From Nocardioides sp. Arc9.136 (GTDB lineage: Bacteria; Actinomycetota; Actinomycetes; Propionibacteriales; Nocardioidaceae), in the NCBI RefSeq assembly GCF_030506255.1, contig NZ_CP113431.1, positions 3,793,001 to 3,857,000 of the forward strand: a DNA stretch of 64,000 bases, read 5' to 3'. Both the position numbers and the translations under genes were made by a program. Shown in pieces: positions 17,536 through 28,486 of this stretch. The notes beneath the pieces were generated by a model. It ran no database searches, had not been told where the DNA came from, and saw only the letters and a list, made by a program, of their open reading frames with translations. Position 1 is the stretch's first letter; each line of letters opens with the position of its first letter.

Positions 17536-18791
17536 GCTGCGGCCTCCCGCATGCCGGAGCGGGCCCGGCGGTAGACGTCGAGGGTGGCGGCGGCGGTCGC
17601 CTCCCAGGAGAACTCGCGCGCCTGCTCCAGCGCGCCGGCCGCGAGCCGGTCGCGCAGCAGCGGGTCGCCGACCAGGCGCCCCAGCGCGCCGGCCCAGTCC
17701 CGGGGGTCGTGCCCCTCCACGAGCAGCCCGCTGCGGCCGTCGCGGACGACGGTGGTGAGCCCGCCGACCGCCGCGGCGAGCACCGGGGTGCCGCAGGCCT
17801 GGGCCTCGGCGGCGACCAGCCCGAAGGACTCGTTGTACGACGGCACCGCGACGACCGTGGCGGCGGCGTACCAGCGGGCCAGCGCGGCCTGGTCGACCGG
17901 CGGCACGAACCGCACCACGTCGGCGATGCCGAGCTCCTCGGCGAGCGCGGCGAGCGACTCGGGCCGGTCGAGGCCGGAGCCGGAGGGCCCGCCCACGATC
18001 GGCACGACCAGGCGGGAGCGCAGGTCCGGGGAGCGGCGGAGCAGCTCGGCCACCCCGCGCAGCAGCACGTCAGGTGCCTTGAGCGGCTGGATCCGGCCGG
18101 CGAAGAGCAGGACGTGGGCGTCGCGGGGCAGGCCGAGCCCGGCCCGGGCGGCGACCCGGTCGGTCGGGCAGAAGACCGTGAGGTCCACGCCCGGGTGGAC
18201 CACCTCGACGCGCGCCGGCTCCGCGTCGTACAGCTCGATGAGCTGCTTCGCCTCGAGGTCGGTGTTGGCGATGAGCATGTCGGCGGCCTCGACGACCTGC
18301 TCCTCGCCGATGATCCGTGCGGCGGGCTCGGGGGCGTCGCCGGCGGCGAGCGCGGCGTTCTTGACCTTCGCCATCGTGTGCATGGAGTGGATGAGCGGGA
18401 CGCCCCAGCGGTCGCGGGCGAGCGCGCCGACCTGGCCGGAGAGCCAGTAGTGGGAGTGCACGACGTCGTAGTGGCCCACCGGCTGCACCGCCTCCGCGCG
18501 CAGCACCTCGCGGGCGAAGACGCACAGCTGCGCGGGCAGCTCGGCCTTGGTCAGCCCCTCGAACGGGCCGGCGTGCACGTGGCGCACCGACACCCCGTCG
18601 TAGGCCTCCACGACCGGCGGCAGCGCCGAGCTGGTCGCGCGGGTGAACACGTCGACCTCGATGCCGTGGCGGGCGAGCCGCTTGGCGACCTCGACCACGT
18701 AGACGTTCATCCCGCCGGCGTCGCCGGTGCCGGGCTGGTCGAGCGGGGAGGTGTGCAGGCTGATCATCGCCAACCGCCTGATCGCGTCCAC
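17532..18791 (-). CDS. mshA: D-inositol-3-phosphate glycosyltransferase (mycothiol synthesis)
   Basis: 419 aa GT4 enzyme that transfers GlcNAc from UDP-GlcNAc to 1-L-Ins-1-P, the first step of mycothiol synthesis. The signature [24 protein letters not shown] near the N-terminus, [16 protein letters not shown], and the [17 protein letters not shown] nucleotide-sugar motif are all intact. The GTG start at 18791 has GGGAGGACGAGC upstream (GGAGG, 6-nt spacing), so this is a leadered start. Operon with the YbjN-like gene. Confidence 0.95.
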   Translation of the reverse strand: MDAIRRLAMISLHTSPLDQPGTGDAGGMNVYVVEVAKRLARHGIEVDVFTRATSSALPPVVEAYDGVSVRHVHAGPFEGLTKAELPAQLCVFAREVLRAEAVQPVGHYDVVHSHYWLSGQVGALARDRWGVPLIHSMHTMAKVKNAALAAGDAPEPAARIIGEEQVVEAADMLIANTDLEAKQLIELYDAEPARVEVVHPGVDLTVFCPTDRVAARAGLGLPRDAHVLLFAGRIQPLKAPDVLLRGVAELLRRSPDLRSRLVVPIVGGPSGSGLDRPESLAALAEELGIADVVRFVPPVDQAALARWYAAATVVAVPSYNESFGLVAAEAQACGTPVLAAAVGGLTTVVRDGRSGLLVEGHDPRDWAGALGRLVGDPLLRDRLAAGALEQAREFSWEATAAATLDVYRRARSGMREAAA

Positions 18792-18974
18792 GCTCGTCCT
18801 CCCACTGCCGTCCGCCGGTCCTCCGGGGCCCAACCGGCGGAGGTCCTCGGTTGTTCCCACCACCCGGCGTGGCGGCCGGTACCCATCGGTCGCACGACCG
18901 CCGCCCGGCCGGGCGGGGGTCGGCACGGCGAGCCAGTGTGCCAGCGCCCCGGGGCGCTCCCGACAATGGTCGCC

Positions 18975-19748
18975 ATGACCGAGACGTCCTCCGCCGCAGC
19001 CCCCACCCGTCGTACCGCCGTCGTCACCGGTGCCAGCAGCGGCATCGGCGCCGCGACCGCCCGGATGCTGGCCGCGGAGGGTTTCCACGTCTTCTGCGCC
19101 GCGCGCCGCGCGGACCGGGTCGAGCAGCTGGCCGCCGAGATCGGCGGCACCGCGGTCGTGTGCGACGTGACCTCCGAGGACTCCGTCGCGGCACTGGCGC
19201 AGACCGTCGGCGACCGGCTCGACGTGCTGGTCAACAATGCCGGCGGCGCCTTCGGGTCGAGCCCGGTCGCGCAGGCCGACAGCGACGAGTGGCGCCGGAT
19301 GTACGAGGTCAACGTCATCGGCCTGGTGCAGGTGACCCGGGCACTGCTGCCGGCGCTGGTGGCCAGCGGGGCCGGGGTGATCCTCAACGTCGGGTCGACC
19401 GCGGGCCGGATCGCCTACGAGGGCGGCGGGGGCTACACCGCCGCCAAGCACGGCACCCAGGTCGTCACCGAGACGCTGCGCCTGGAGCTGTGGGACCAGC
19501 CGGTCCGCGTGTGCGAGATCGCGCCCGGGATGGTCCGGACCGACGAGTTCGCGCTGGTACGCTTCGACGGCGACCGGGAGAAGGCGGAGGCGGTGTACGC
19601 CGGGGTCGCCGAGCCGCTGACCGCCGAGGACGTCGCCGAGGCGATCACCTGGATGGTCACCCGTCCCGCGCACGTCAACGTCGACGAGCTGGTCATCCGC
19701 CCGCGCGCCCAGGCCGCCCAGCACAAGGTGCACCGCGTCCTGGACTGA
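18975..19748 (+). CDS. SDR-family oxidoreductase (YdfG-like)
   Basis: 257 aa classical short-chain dehydrogenase: [12 protein letters not shown] cofactor loop, NNAGGAFG, catalytic Ser in [17 protein letters not shown] (YxxxK), and a C-terminal region with [16 protein letters not shown], which resembles the serine/3-hydroxy-acid dehydrogenase YdfG branch. NADP preference is likely but not proven. ATG 18975 is chosen because GACAAT (18963-18967) lies 7 nt before it; an in-frame ATG 9 nt upstream is possible. Divergent from mshA. Confidence 0.87.
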   Translation: MTETSSAAAPTRRTAVVTGASSGIGAATARMLAAEGFHVFCAARRADRVEQLAAEIGGTAVVCDVTSEDSVAALAQTVGDRLDVLVNNAGGAFGSSPVAQADSDEWRRMYEVNVIGLVQVTRALLPALVASGAGVILNVGSTAGRIAYEGGGGYTAAKHGTQVVTETLRLELWDQPVRVCEIAPGMVRTDEFALVRFDGDREKAEAVYAGVAEPLTAEDVAEAITWMVTRPAHVNVDELVIRPRAQAAQHKVHRVLD

Positions 19749-19753
19749 GCCGT

Positions 19754-19786
19754 CCGGGGCGACCGCGGGGTGACCGTGGCGTGACT
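19754..19786 (-). promoter_or_regulatory. Possible second PHO-box-like direct repeat
   Basis: Three consecutive 11-bp units on the plus strand, CCGGGGCGACC, GCGGGGTGACC and GTGGCGTGACT, have the same spacing as the phoU/senX3 PHO box (GCGGGGTGAAC), with C for A in the core. It lies about 50 nt upstream of the Asp/Glu racemase-like gene. Weaker than the first site. Confidence 0.4.
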
Positions 19787-19836
19787 CCGGTTACCGAGCG
19801 GTAGAACACGGCCCGGAGGTCTGCCAGGGTGGGCCC

Positions 19837-20529
19837 ATGCAGACGATCGGACTTCTCGGCGGGCTCGGCTGGAAGAGCAGCGCCGTCTACTACGAGGGCC
19901 TCAACCGCGGCGTCGAGGAGCGGCTCGGCGGGCTCCACTCCGCACGGACCGTGCTGGCGTCGGTGGAGTTCGCCGAGGTCACCGAGCTGGCCGCGGCCGA
20001 CCGCTGGGACGACGTCGCCGCGCTGCTGGTGACCGCCGCGCAGGGCGTGGAGCGGGCCGGGGCGGACTTCCTGCTGATGTGCACGACGGCGTACCACGAG
20101 GTCTTCGACCAGGTCGAGGCCGCCGTCGGCGTACCCGTCCTGCACCTCGCGGACGTCGTCGCCGACGCCTGCAAGGAGGCGGGGGTGTCCTCGGTCGGGT
20201 TCCTCGGCACGAAGTTCTCGATGACCCGCCCGTTCTTCACCGACCGGCTCGCCGGCCACGGCATCACCGTGCACGTGCCGGACGAGAAGCACCACCAGGA
20301 GCTCGACGACATCGTGTACGGCGAGCTCGTGCACAGCCGCGTCCTCGACTCCTCCCGCCGCCGCGTCGTCGAGGTGGTCGACCAGCTGTGGGACGCCGGC
20401 GCCGCGGGCGTGGTGCTGGGGTGCACCGAGCTCGAGCTGCTCGTCAAGCAGGCCGACGCCGACATCCCGGTCTTCCCCTGCACCACGCTGCACGTGGCTG
20501 CTGCGCTCGACCGGGCCCTGGCGGGGTAG
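19837..20529 (+). CDS. Aspartate/glutamate racemase-family protein
   Basis: 230 aa. GLLGGLGWKSSAVYYEGLN is typical of the aspartate racemase (YgeA-like) family. Both catalytic Cys positions are present: C82 in LLMCTTAYHE (usually CNTxH) and C196 in LGCTELELL. Racemises an acidic amino acid or a similar 2-substituted acid by two-base chemistry. The TAG stop lies inside the left arm of an 18-bp inverted repeat. A possible PHO-like box lies upstream. Confidence 0.9.
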   Translation: MQTIGLLGGLGWKSSAVYYEGLNRGVEERLGGLHSARTVLASVEFAEVTELAAADRWDDVAALLVTAAQGVERAGADFLLMCTTAYHEVFDQVEAAVGVPVLHLADVVADACKEAGVSSVGFLGTKFSMTRPFFTDRLAGHGITVHVPDEKHHQELDDIVYGELVHSRVLDSSRRRVVEVVDQLWDAGAAGVVLGCTELELLVKQADADIPVFPCTTLHVAAALDRALAG

Positions 20530-20588
20530 TCACGGACGTTCCTGACCTCCAGCGTGGTGGTCGGGGCAGAAACGTCCGTGACTACCCC
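20523..20588. repeat. Inverted repeat containing both convergent stop codons
   Basis: Perfect 18-bp arms GGGGTAGTCACGGACGTT (20523-20540) and AACGTCCGTGACTACCCC (20571-20588), 30-nt loop. The TAG of the racemase-like gene lies in the left arm and the TAG of the convergent oxidoreductase gene in the right arm. The GGGGTAGTC ends are shared with the element at 12902-12997. Likely a bidirectional terminator. Confidence 0.8.
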
Positions 20589-21052
20589 GGCACGCGGTCC
20601 GGCGGGAAGCCCCCGGTCGCGACCGGCCCCCACGAGGTGGGCGTGATCCGGAGCAGCGACTTGCCCTGCTTGCGCATGGCCTGGCGGTACTCCTCCCAGT
20701 CCGGGTGCTCCCCGGAGATGCAGCGGAAGTACTCCACCAGCCCGTCCTCGGCCTCCTGCGAGGGCATGTCCAGCACCTCGCACGTGCCGTCGACCTGCAC
20801 CCAGGCGTCGTTCCACTCGTCGGAGAGGACGAGCACCGAGCAGCGGGGTTCGCGGCGGAGGTTGGTGGCCTTGGCGCGGTCGGGGTAGGTCGAGACGACG
20901 ATCCGGTCGTCCGCGGAGACCCCGCCGGTGACCGGCGAGAGCTGCGGGCGGCCGTCGGCGCGGTGGGTCAGCAGCACCAGGTGGTGGCGGGTGCGGACGA
21001 AGTTGAGCAGCTCGGGCAGCTCGACGCGGGTGTTCGTGGCGATCGAAGGCAT
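20582..21052 (-). CDS. PPOX-class (F420/FMN) oxidoreductase
   Basis: 156 aa split-barrel protein: LVLLTHRADGRPQLSPVTGGVSADDRIVVSTYPDRAKATNLRREPRCSVLVLSDEW, then DGTCEVLD. This is the pyridoxamine-5'-phosphate-oxidase-like fold whose actinobacterial members often use F420; the cofactor here is inferred, not shown. ATG chosen where the domain begins. Convergent with the racemase-like gene. Confidence 0.87.
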   Translation of the reverse strand: MPSIATNTRVELPELLNFVRTRHHLVLLTHRADGRPQLSPVTGGVSADDRIVVSTYPDRAKATNLRREPRCSVLVLSDEWNDAWVQVDGTCEVLDMPSQEAEDGLVEYFRCISGEHPDWEEYRQAMRKQGKSLLRITPTSWGPVATGGFPPDRVPG

Positions 21053-21201
21053 GCGCCCCCGGTGCCCAGGGAGGTGCCGTGGGCCACGTCCGAGGATGCG
21101 GGCCGACCACGGGGCCGCCACTAGACTCGACGAGGCCCTCGTGTGGCCCAGCGCCACCGAGCACCACTCCTTGACCTCGACGGAAGCGACGTACCACTGC
21201 C

Positions 21202-23094
<1,893 letters not shown>

Positions 23095-23110
23095 TCGCCC
23101 CAGCCCTCAC

Positions 23111-23164
23111 CCGCCTCGTGATGCCCGGCGTGCGCTCCAGCGCACGGTGGGCATCACGAGGCGG
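23111..23164. terminator. Bidirectional hairpin between typA and cytosine deaminase gene
   Basis: Perfect 16-bp outer stem (CCGCCTCGTGATGCCC / GGGCATCACGAGGCGG) with a 7-bp inner stem GTGCGCT/AGCGCAC (23130-23136/23139-23145) separated by a small bulge. It lies between two convergent stop codons, the expected place for a shared terminator. Confidence 0.85.
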
Positions 23165-23182
23165 TGCTGTTTGCGGGGGGCG

Positions 23183-23632
23183 TCAGTCCTCGACGCCGAT
23201 GTCCTCGTTCCACAGGGTCGGCTGGTCGCGGATGAAGCCGGCCATCATCTCCACGCAGTCGGCGTCGTCGAGCACGACCACCTCGACGCCGCGCTGGCGC
23301 AGGAGGTCCTCGCCGCCGACGAAGTTGCGGTTCTCGCCGATCACCACGCGCGGGATGCCGTAGAGCAGGATCGCGCCGGTGCACATGTCGCACGGCGAGA
23401 GCGTGGTGACCATCGTCGAGCGCGCGTAGACCGACGCCGGCAGGCGGCCGATGTTCTCCAGGCAGTCGGTCTCGCCGTGCCGGGTGGCGCTGCCGAGCTG
23501 GACGCGGCGGTTGCGGCCGGTGCCGAGCACCGTGCCCTCGTGGACGAGGGCTGCCCCGATGGGGATGCCGCCCTCGGCGAGGCCGTTGCGGGCCTCGGCC
23601 AGCGCAGGGGCCAGCAGCTGGTGGTCGGTCAT
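23183..23632 (-). CDS. Cytosine deaminase, yeast FCY1-type
   Basis: 149 aa zinc deaminase (CDA superfamily). Zinc/catalytic motif HGE (H52, E54) and PCDMC (C81, C84), in the same relative spacing as yeast cytosine deaminase (H62, E64, C91, C94). The segments LSPCDMCTGAILLYGIPRVVIGENRNF and C-terminal LWNEDIG are also yeast-like, which favours cytosine (or isoguanine-type base) over tRNA adenosine as substrate. ATG with a GGAG site 5 nt upstream. Last gene of the BMP importer operon, so it would act on an imported base. Confidence 0.85.
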   Translation of the reverse strand: MTDHQLLAPALAEARNGLAEGGIPIGAALVHEGTVLGTGRNRRVQLGSATRHGETDCLENIGRLPASVYARSTMVTTLSPCDMCTGAILLYGIPRVVIGENRNFVGGEDLLRQRGVEVVVLDDADCVEMMAGFIRDQPTLWNEDIGVED

Positions 23633-23686
23633 GTCGACTCCGTTCGGAGAGGGGGGTGGGGTACGACGGGCGAGGGAGCCGGTCGG

Positions 23687-24586
23687 TCAGGCGCGGCGGT
23701 AGGCCTTGAGGTAGGAGCCGGGGTAGCGCACGGTCCGCCCGCCGATGGCCAGCGCGACGATCACCGCGAGGTACGGCAGCGCGAGCATCAGCTCGCCGGG
23801 CACCGCGTCGAAGGCGGAGGTGATGGCCAGCTGCAGCTGCAGCGCGTCCATCCCGGCGAAGATGAGCGCACCGAGCACGGCCGGCCACACCCGCCAGCGG
23901 GCGAAGATGACCAGCGCGATGCAGACCCAGCCGCGGCCGCTGACGATGTCGAGGGTGAAGCTGCCGAGCACGGCCAGGGTGAGGAACGCCCCGCCGATCG
24001 CCATCAGCGCGCCGCCGACCATGAGGGCGGCGTACCGGGTGGCGGTGACGGAGATCCCGGCGACGTCGGCGGCCTCGAAGCTCTCGCCGACCGCGTGCAG
24101 GCGCATGCCGAGCCCGGTCGAGCGCAGCACCCACCAGGCGGCCGGGGCGAGCACCAGGAAGCCGACGTACGTCAGCCAGTGCTGGTCGACGACCTCGGTG
24201 CCGCGGAAGAGCACGTGGAACTTCTCGTCCAGGGTGGGGCGGTCCCCGGCGTAGAGCAGCCGGAAGGTGAACTCGCACCCCGCGATCAGCAGCAGCGTGA
24301 GCCCGAGGCCGGAGACGTGCTGGTTGAGGCCGAGGGTGACCACGAAGAAGCCCATCAGCGCCCCGGCCAGCACGCCGGAGACGATCGCGGCGACCAGGCC
24401 GAGCCAGGGCGAGCCGGTCCGGGCGGCGGCGAGGAAGCCGACGAACGCGCCGAGGTACATCGTCCCCTCGATGCTGAGGTTGAGCACCCCGCTCCGCTCG
24501 GTGACGAGCTCGCCGATGCCGGCCCACACCAGGGGCGTGGCGATGGTGAGCATGGCGCCGATGAGCGCCAGCAGGTTGATGCTCAT
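23687..24586 (-). CDS. ABC importer permease, nucleoside/BMP type (YufQ/RbsC-like), second subunit
   Basis: 299 aa, about nine hydrophobic segments. LVTERSGVLNLSIEGTMYLGAFVGF is characteristic of the second permease of nucleoside (NupQ-like) importers, as is GLGMRLHAVGE. Forms a heterodimer with the preceding permease. The start ATG overlaps the stop of the upstream permease (ATGA). Cytosine deaminase follows 54 nt downstream in the same operon. Confidence 0.92.
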   Translation of the reverse strand: MSINLLALIGAMLTIATPLVWAGIGELVTERSGVLNLSIEGTMYLGAFVGFLAAARTGSPWLGLVAAIVSGVLAGALMGFFVVTLGLNQHVSGLGLTLLLIAGCEFTFRLLYAGDRPTLDEKFHVLFRGTEVVDQHWLTYVGFLVLAPAAWWVLRSTGLGMRLHAVGESFEAADVAGISVTATRYAALMVGGALMAIGGAFLTLAVLGSFTLDIVSGRGWVCIALVIFARWRVWPAVLGALIFAGMDALQLQLAITSAFDAVPGELMLALPYLAVIVALAIGGRTVRYPGSYLKAYRRA

Positions 24587-25644
24587 CGGGAGCCTCCTCG
24601 TCGCCACTGGAGCCGGTACCGGCGCCAGCTCATCGCCGACAGCACCGCCAGCAGCAGCAGTGCGCTGAACATGGCGCCCAGCTGGGCGGGGACCTGCAGC
24701 ACCAGCGAGACGTTCTGCGCGCCGACCGAGATGTCGCCGAGCAGGAGCGCGACGAGCACGACGCCGAGCGCGCCGAGGCCGCCCAGGGTCGCGACGATGA
24801 CGCCGGTGTAGCCGTAGCCGTCGCTGATGCCGGAGGTCAGCTGGTGCTGCACGCCCATGACCTGGGAGGCGCCGCCGAGACCGGCGACCGCCCCCGAGAC
24901 CAGCGCGCAGCGCCACTGGAGCCGGCCGACGTCGACGCCGCTGAACCCCGCGGCGCCCGGCGCCTGTCCGGCGGCCTTGATCCGCACGCCGACCGCCGTG
25001 CGGGCCAGCACGACGCCGGCCACCACGATGACGACGACGGCTACCGCGAAGCCCCAGTGGACCCGGCTGTCGGGGACCAGCGCCGGCAGGTCGTAGCCGG
25101 TGCCGAGCCGGTCGGAGTCGGTGAAGCCGCTGCTGGAGTTGCGCCAGGGACCGTTGAGCAGCCCCTGGACCACCAGCAGGGCGACCGGGTTGAGCAGCAG
25201 CGTCGTGACGACCTCGTCGATGCCGGCGTGCCGCTTGAGCCAGGCCGGGACCACCGCCCACAGCAGGCCACCGGCCGCACCGGCGAGGAAGCCGAGCGGG
25301 AGGGCGGCGTACGCCGGCAGGTCGGTGAACGTCGTGCCGACCCAGGTCGTGCCGACCGCGCCGAGCAGGAACTGCCCCTCGGCCCCGATGTTCCAATAGC
25401 CGGCACGGAAGGCGATGGCCACCGCGATGCCGGTGAACAGCAGCGGCGTCGCGGTCAGCAGCACCTCCTGCACCCCGTGCACCGAGGTGAGCGGGGTGAC
25501 CAGGTAGCGCTCGAACGCCGAGAACGGCGCGGCGCCGGCCAGGCGGATGGGGACGGCGGTCAGGGCCACCGTCACGAGGACGGCGACGAGCACCGCGGCG
25601 GGCGCGAGCCAGCGCGGCTCATGGCCGCGCAGGACGAACTTCAT
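24583..25644 (-). CDS. ABC importer permease, nucleoside/BMP type (YufP-like), first subunit
   Basis: 353 aa. N-terminal helix, then a periplasmic-type loop and about eight more hydrophobic segments. FRAGYWNIGAEGQFLLGAVGTTW and GIDEVVTTLLLNPVALL match the first permease of BMP/nucleoside importers. Start ATG overlaps the ATPase stop. Membrane partner of the second permease. Confidence 0.92.
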   Translation of the reverse strand: MKFVLRGHEPRWLAPAAVLVAVLVTVALTAVPIRLAGAAPFSAFERYLVTPLTSVHGVQEVLLTATPLLFTGIAVAIAFRAGYWNIGAEGQFLLGAVGTTWVGTTFTDLPAYAALPLGFLAGAAGGLLWAVVPAWLKRHAGIDEVVTTLLLNPVALLVVQGLLNGPWRNSSSGFTDSDRLGTGYDLPALVPDSRVHWGFAVAVVVIVVAGVVLARTAVGVRIKAAGQAPGAAGFSGVDVGRLQWRCALVSGAVAGLGGASQVMGVQHQLTSGISDGYGYTGVIVATLGGLGALGVVLVALLLGDISVGAQNVSLVLQVPAQLGAMFSALLLLAVLSAMSWRRYRLQWRRGGSR

Positions 25645-27245
25645 GCCGATCCTCCTCCGGCCATCAGGACGCCGAGCCGGTCGGGCGTCGCCTCGGAGAC
25701 GGGCAGCTCGCCGACGACCTCGCCGCGGAAGAGCACGACGATGCGGTCGCTGAGCGAGCGGATCTCGTCGAGGTCCTCGGAGACCAGCAGCACGCCGGCC
25801 CCCTGCGTGCGCAGCTCGTCGAGCTGCTGGTGGACGTAGCGGTAGGCACCGATGTCGAGACCTCGGGTCGGCTGGGCGGCCACGAGGACCCGGGGCCGCC
25901 GGTGGAGGGCGCGGGCGAGCAGGACCTTCTGCATGTTGCCGCCGGAGAGGGTGGCGACCGCGTCGGTCGGGCGGGCCCGGATGTCGAAGCGCTCGATCAT
26001 CGCCTCGGCGTGGGCCCGGACGGCGCGGCGGTCGAGCAGTCCGCGCCGGGTGTACTGCGGGAGGTCCTCGAGGACGAGGTTGTACTCCACGCTCATCTGC
26101 GGGACCACGCTGCCGCGGCGGTCCTCGGTGAGCCGCCCGAGGCCGGCGGCGAGGCGCTCGCCGACGCCGGCCCGAGTCACGTCGCGGCCGTCGACCTCGA
26201 GGGACCCAGCGGAGACCGGGACGACCGCGCTGAGGACGTCGACCAGCTCGGTCTGCCCGTTGCCGGAGACCCCGGCGAGGCCGACGACCTCACCGGCGCC
26301 GACGGTGAGGTCGATCCCGCTCAGCACGTCGCGCCCGTCCCGGGTCACGGTCAGCCCGGTGAGCCGGAGCACCGGCTCGCCCGAGGTGGCGGCAGCGGCC
26401 GGAGCAGCCGGGGCAACCACCGGCACGTCGGTCATCCCGAGCGCCGCCTCGACGTCGCCGGTCGCGCCGTCGTCGGCGGTGACCTGCGCGCCGACCTCGG
26501 CGGTGCTGCCGCCCATCATCAGCGCGGCCAGCTCCTCGTCTCGCACGGTCGCGGTGGCGCGCTCGCCGACCAGGCGGCCGCGGCGCAGGACCACGACCCG
26601 GTCGGAGATCTCGGCGACCTCGCGCAGCTTGTGGGAGACGATCAGGATGCCCAGGCCGGCCGCCTGCAGGCGGCGCACGGTCGCGAAGAGGGCCTGGACG
26701 TCCTGCGGGGTCAGCACCGCCGTCGGCTCGTCGAGGATCACCACCCGGCAGTCGTGGAAGAGCGCCTTGACGATCTCCACCCGTTGCCGCTCGCCGATCG
26801 AGAGGGTGCCGACGAGCCGGTCCGGCTCGAGGGTGACCCCCACCCGCTCCATGGCCTCGACGACGCGGCGCCGGGTCCCGGCCCGGTCGAGCGGCCCGAG
26901 CCCGAGCCCGGAGAGGGCGACGTTCTCGGCCACCGTCATGGTCTCGACCAGGGAGAACTCCTGGGTGACCATCCCGATGCCCGCGGCCATCGCGTCCTTG
27001 GGCGACCCGATGTCCAGCGGCACGCCGTCCATGGCGACCGTGCCGCCGTCGGGCCGGACGAGGCCGTAGACGACCTTCATCAGCGTGGACTTCCCGGCGC
27101 CGTTCTCCCCGAGCATCGCGACGACCTCGCCCGGTGCGACGCGCAGCGAGACGTCGTCGTTGGCGACCAGGTCGCCGTACCGCTTGGTGATGCCGCTCAG
27201 CTCGAGGAGGGGACGGGCCACGGTGTCCGTGGCTCCGCCGGTCAC
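25641..27245 (-). CDS. ABC importer ATPase, duplicated, nucleoside/BMP type
   Basis: 534 aa, two ABC domains in one chain. Domain 1 is complete: Walker A GENGAGKST, signature LSIGERQ, Walker B VVILDEP. Domain 2 has a degenerate Walker A (GVSGNGQTE) and Walker B (VLVAAQPTRG) but a signature LSGGNMQ, the asymmetric pattern normal for sugar/nucleoside importers of this class. A ~35-aa Ala/Val/Pro-rich linker between the two is longer than usual. GTG start overlaps the binding-protein stop (GTGA). Confidence 0.94.
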   Translation of the reverse strand: MTGGATDTVARPLLELSGITKRYGDLVANDDVSLRVAPGEVVAMLGENGAGKSTLMKVVYGLVRPDGGTVAMDGVPLDIGSPKDAMAAGIGMVTQEFSLVETMTVAENVALSGLGLGPLDRAGTRRRVVEAMERVGVTLEPDRLVGTLSIGERQRVEIVKALFHDCRVVILDEPTAVLTPQDVQALFATVRRLQAAGLGILIVSHKLREVAEISDRVVVLRRGRLVGERATATVRDEELAALMMGGSTAEVGAQVTADDGATGDVEAALGMTDVPVVAPAAPAAAATSGEPVLRLTGLTVTRDGRDVLSGIDLTVGAGEVVGLAGVSGNGQTELVDVLSAVVPVSAGSLEVDGRDVTRAGVGERLAAGLGRLTEDRRGSVVPQMSVEYNLVLEDLPQYTRRGLLDRRAVRAHAEAMIERFDIRARPTDAVATLSGGNMQKVLLARALHRRPRVLVAAQPTRGLDIGAYRYVHQQLDELRTQGAGVLLVSEDLDEIRSLSDRIVVLFRGEVVGELPVSEATPDRLGVLMAGGGSA

Positions 27246-28327
27246 TGCTTCGACACGTCGATCGAGCTGGCCGGCGCGCTCTCGTCCACCGGCGTGGTGA
27301 AGCTGCCGTCCAGGATCGCCTCCTGCTTGGCCTCGACCTTCGCGACCAGCTCCTCCGGCACCCCACCGACCACGTCGGTGTTGATCTCAGCCAGCTCGCT
27401 GCCGCCGACCTTCATGAAGGAGAACTCACCGAGGTCGACGGCCTGCGCGCCGTCCTGGGCCTGCGCGACGACCGCCTCGACGGTCGGGCCCATGTGCCAC
27501 AGCAGCGAGGTGACGACGTTCTCGGGGGCCTCCTCGCGCTGGTCGACCATCATGCCGATGACCGGGATGTCGGCCTCCTCGGCGGCCGCGATCACGCCGT
27601 CGCGCTCGGCGAACAGCACGTCGGCGCCCGCGGACACGTGGGCCTGGGCGGCCTGCTTCGCCGCGGCCGGGTCGAAGAAGCTGTTGATGAAGGAGATCTT
27701 CACCGTGGCCTTCGGGTTGGTCTCCTTCACGCCCTGCACGAAGGCGTTGACGATCCGGTTGACCTCGGGGATCGGCATCGCGCCGACGATCCCGATGGTG
27801 TCGCTCTCGGTCATCCCGCCGGCGAGCATCCCCGCGAGGTAGGCGGGGTCCTGGAGCCAGTTGTCGAAGACGCTGAAGTTGGGCTCGACCGGGTCCTCGC
27901 CGGAGCCGAAGGCGAAGGGGATCTCGGGGAACTCCGCGGCGACCTTGCGCACGGCCTCCTCGGCCGCGAACGCGTCGCCGATGATCGCGTCCGGCTCCTC
28001 GTTGGCGGCGATGTCGCGCAGCCCGCGCTCCATGGCGTCGGAGGTGCTGAGGTCGTCCACGTGCTTGTAGCGGATCTCGCCGGAGTCGGCGGCTTCCTGC
28101 AGGGCGGCGTGGATCGCGCCGTCCCAGGGCTCCTCGAGCGGGGTGGCGTACACGCCGTACACGAGCGGGAGGTCCTCGGACCCGGAGCCGCCGTCGTCGG
28201 CCTCCTCGCCGGTGGCGCCGCCGCACGCGGAGAGCGCGAGCGCGCCGGCGACGGCGAGGGCCAGCCAGGTACGGCGTGCTCCGCGGCGGCGGGAGGAGCG
28301 GGACCGGGTTGCGGGAAGGACGTTCAT
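27242..28327 (-). CDS. BMP-family substrate-binding lipoprotein
   Basis: 361 aa. Signal peptide with lipobox LSAC, then a Gly/Glu-rich spacer and the PnrA/BMP periplasmic-binding fold (YGVYATPLEEPWDGAIHAALQEA, DAIIGDAF, PIPEVNRIVNAFVQG, VLFAERDGVIAAAEEADIPVIGM). Captures a ligand, likely a nucleoside or base, for the importer encoded next. ATG 28327 is preceded by GAGGTGG, 5 nt away; the upstream GTG of that site is unlikely to be used. First gene of a five-gene operon, divergent from the PucR regulator. Confidence 0.92.
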   Translation of the reverse strand: MNVLPATRSRSSRRRGARRTWLALAVAGALALSACGGATGEEADDGGSGSEDLPLVYGVYATPLEEPWDGAIHAALQEAADSGEIRYKHVDDLSTSDAMERGLRDIAANEEPDAIIGDAFAAEEAVRKVAAEFPEIPFAFGSGEDPVEPNFSVFDNWLQDPAYLAGMLAGGMTESDTIGIVGAMPIPEVNRIVNAFVQGVKETNPKATVKISFINSFFDPAAAKQAAQAHVSAGADVLFAERDGVIAAAEEADIPVIGMMVDQREEAPENVVTSLLWHMGPTVEAVVAQAQDGAQAVDLGEFSFMKVGGSELAEINTDVVGGVPEELVAKVEAKQEAILDGSFTTPVDESAPASSIDVSKQ

Positions 28328-28455
28328 GGGAACCACCTCGGGGCTTCGACGGGAGTGCGCGGCGGGGCCGGCAGCCGTCAGTCAAGCGGGCCTCGAGCAG
28401 GCACCACAAGGGACACCGCGTCCTGTTGTTCCGCGGTGGACCTGACAACCTGTCC

Positions 28456-28467
28456 ATCCGGCCGGAT
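28456..28467. promoter_or_regulatory. Palindrome in the BMP operon/PucR divergent promoter
   Basis: ATCCGGCCGGAT is a perfect 12-bp palindrome, 20 nt upstream of the pucR-like ATG and 130 nt upstream of the BMP gene. It is a candidate operator for the divergent PucR-family regulator. No -10 or -35 pair stands out nearby. Confidence 0.4.
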
Positions 28468-28486
28468 TTCGGCCAGGGTTGGTTAC

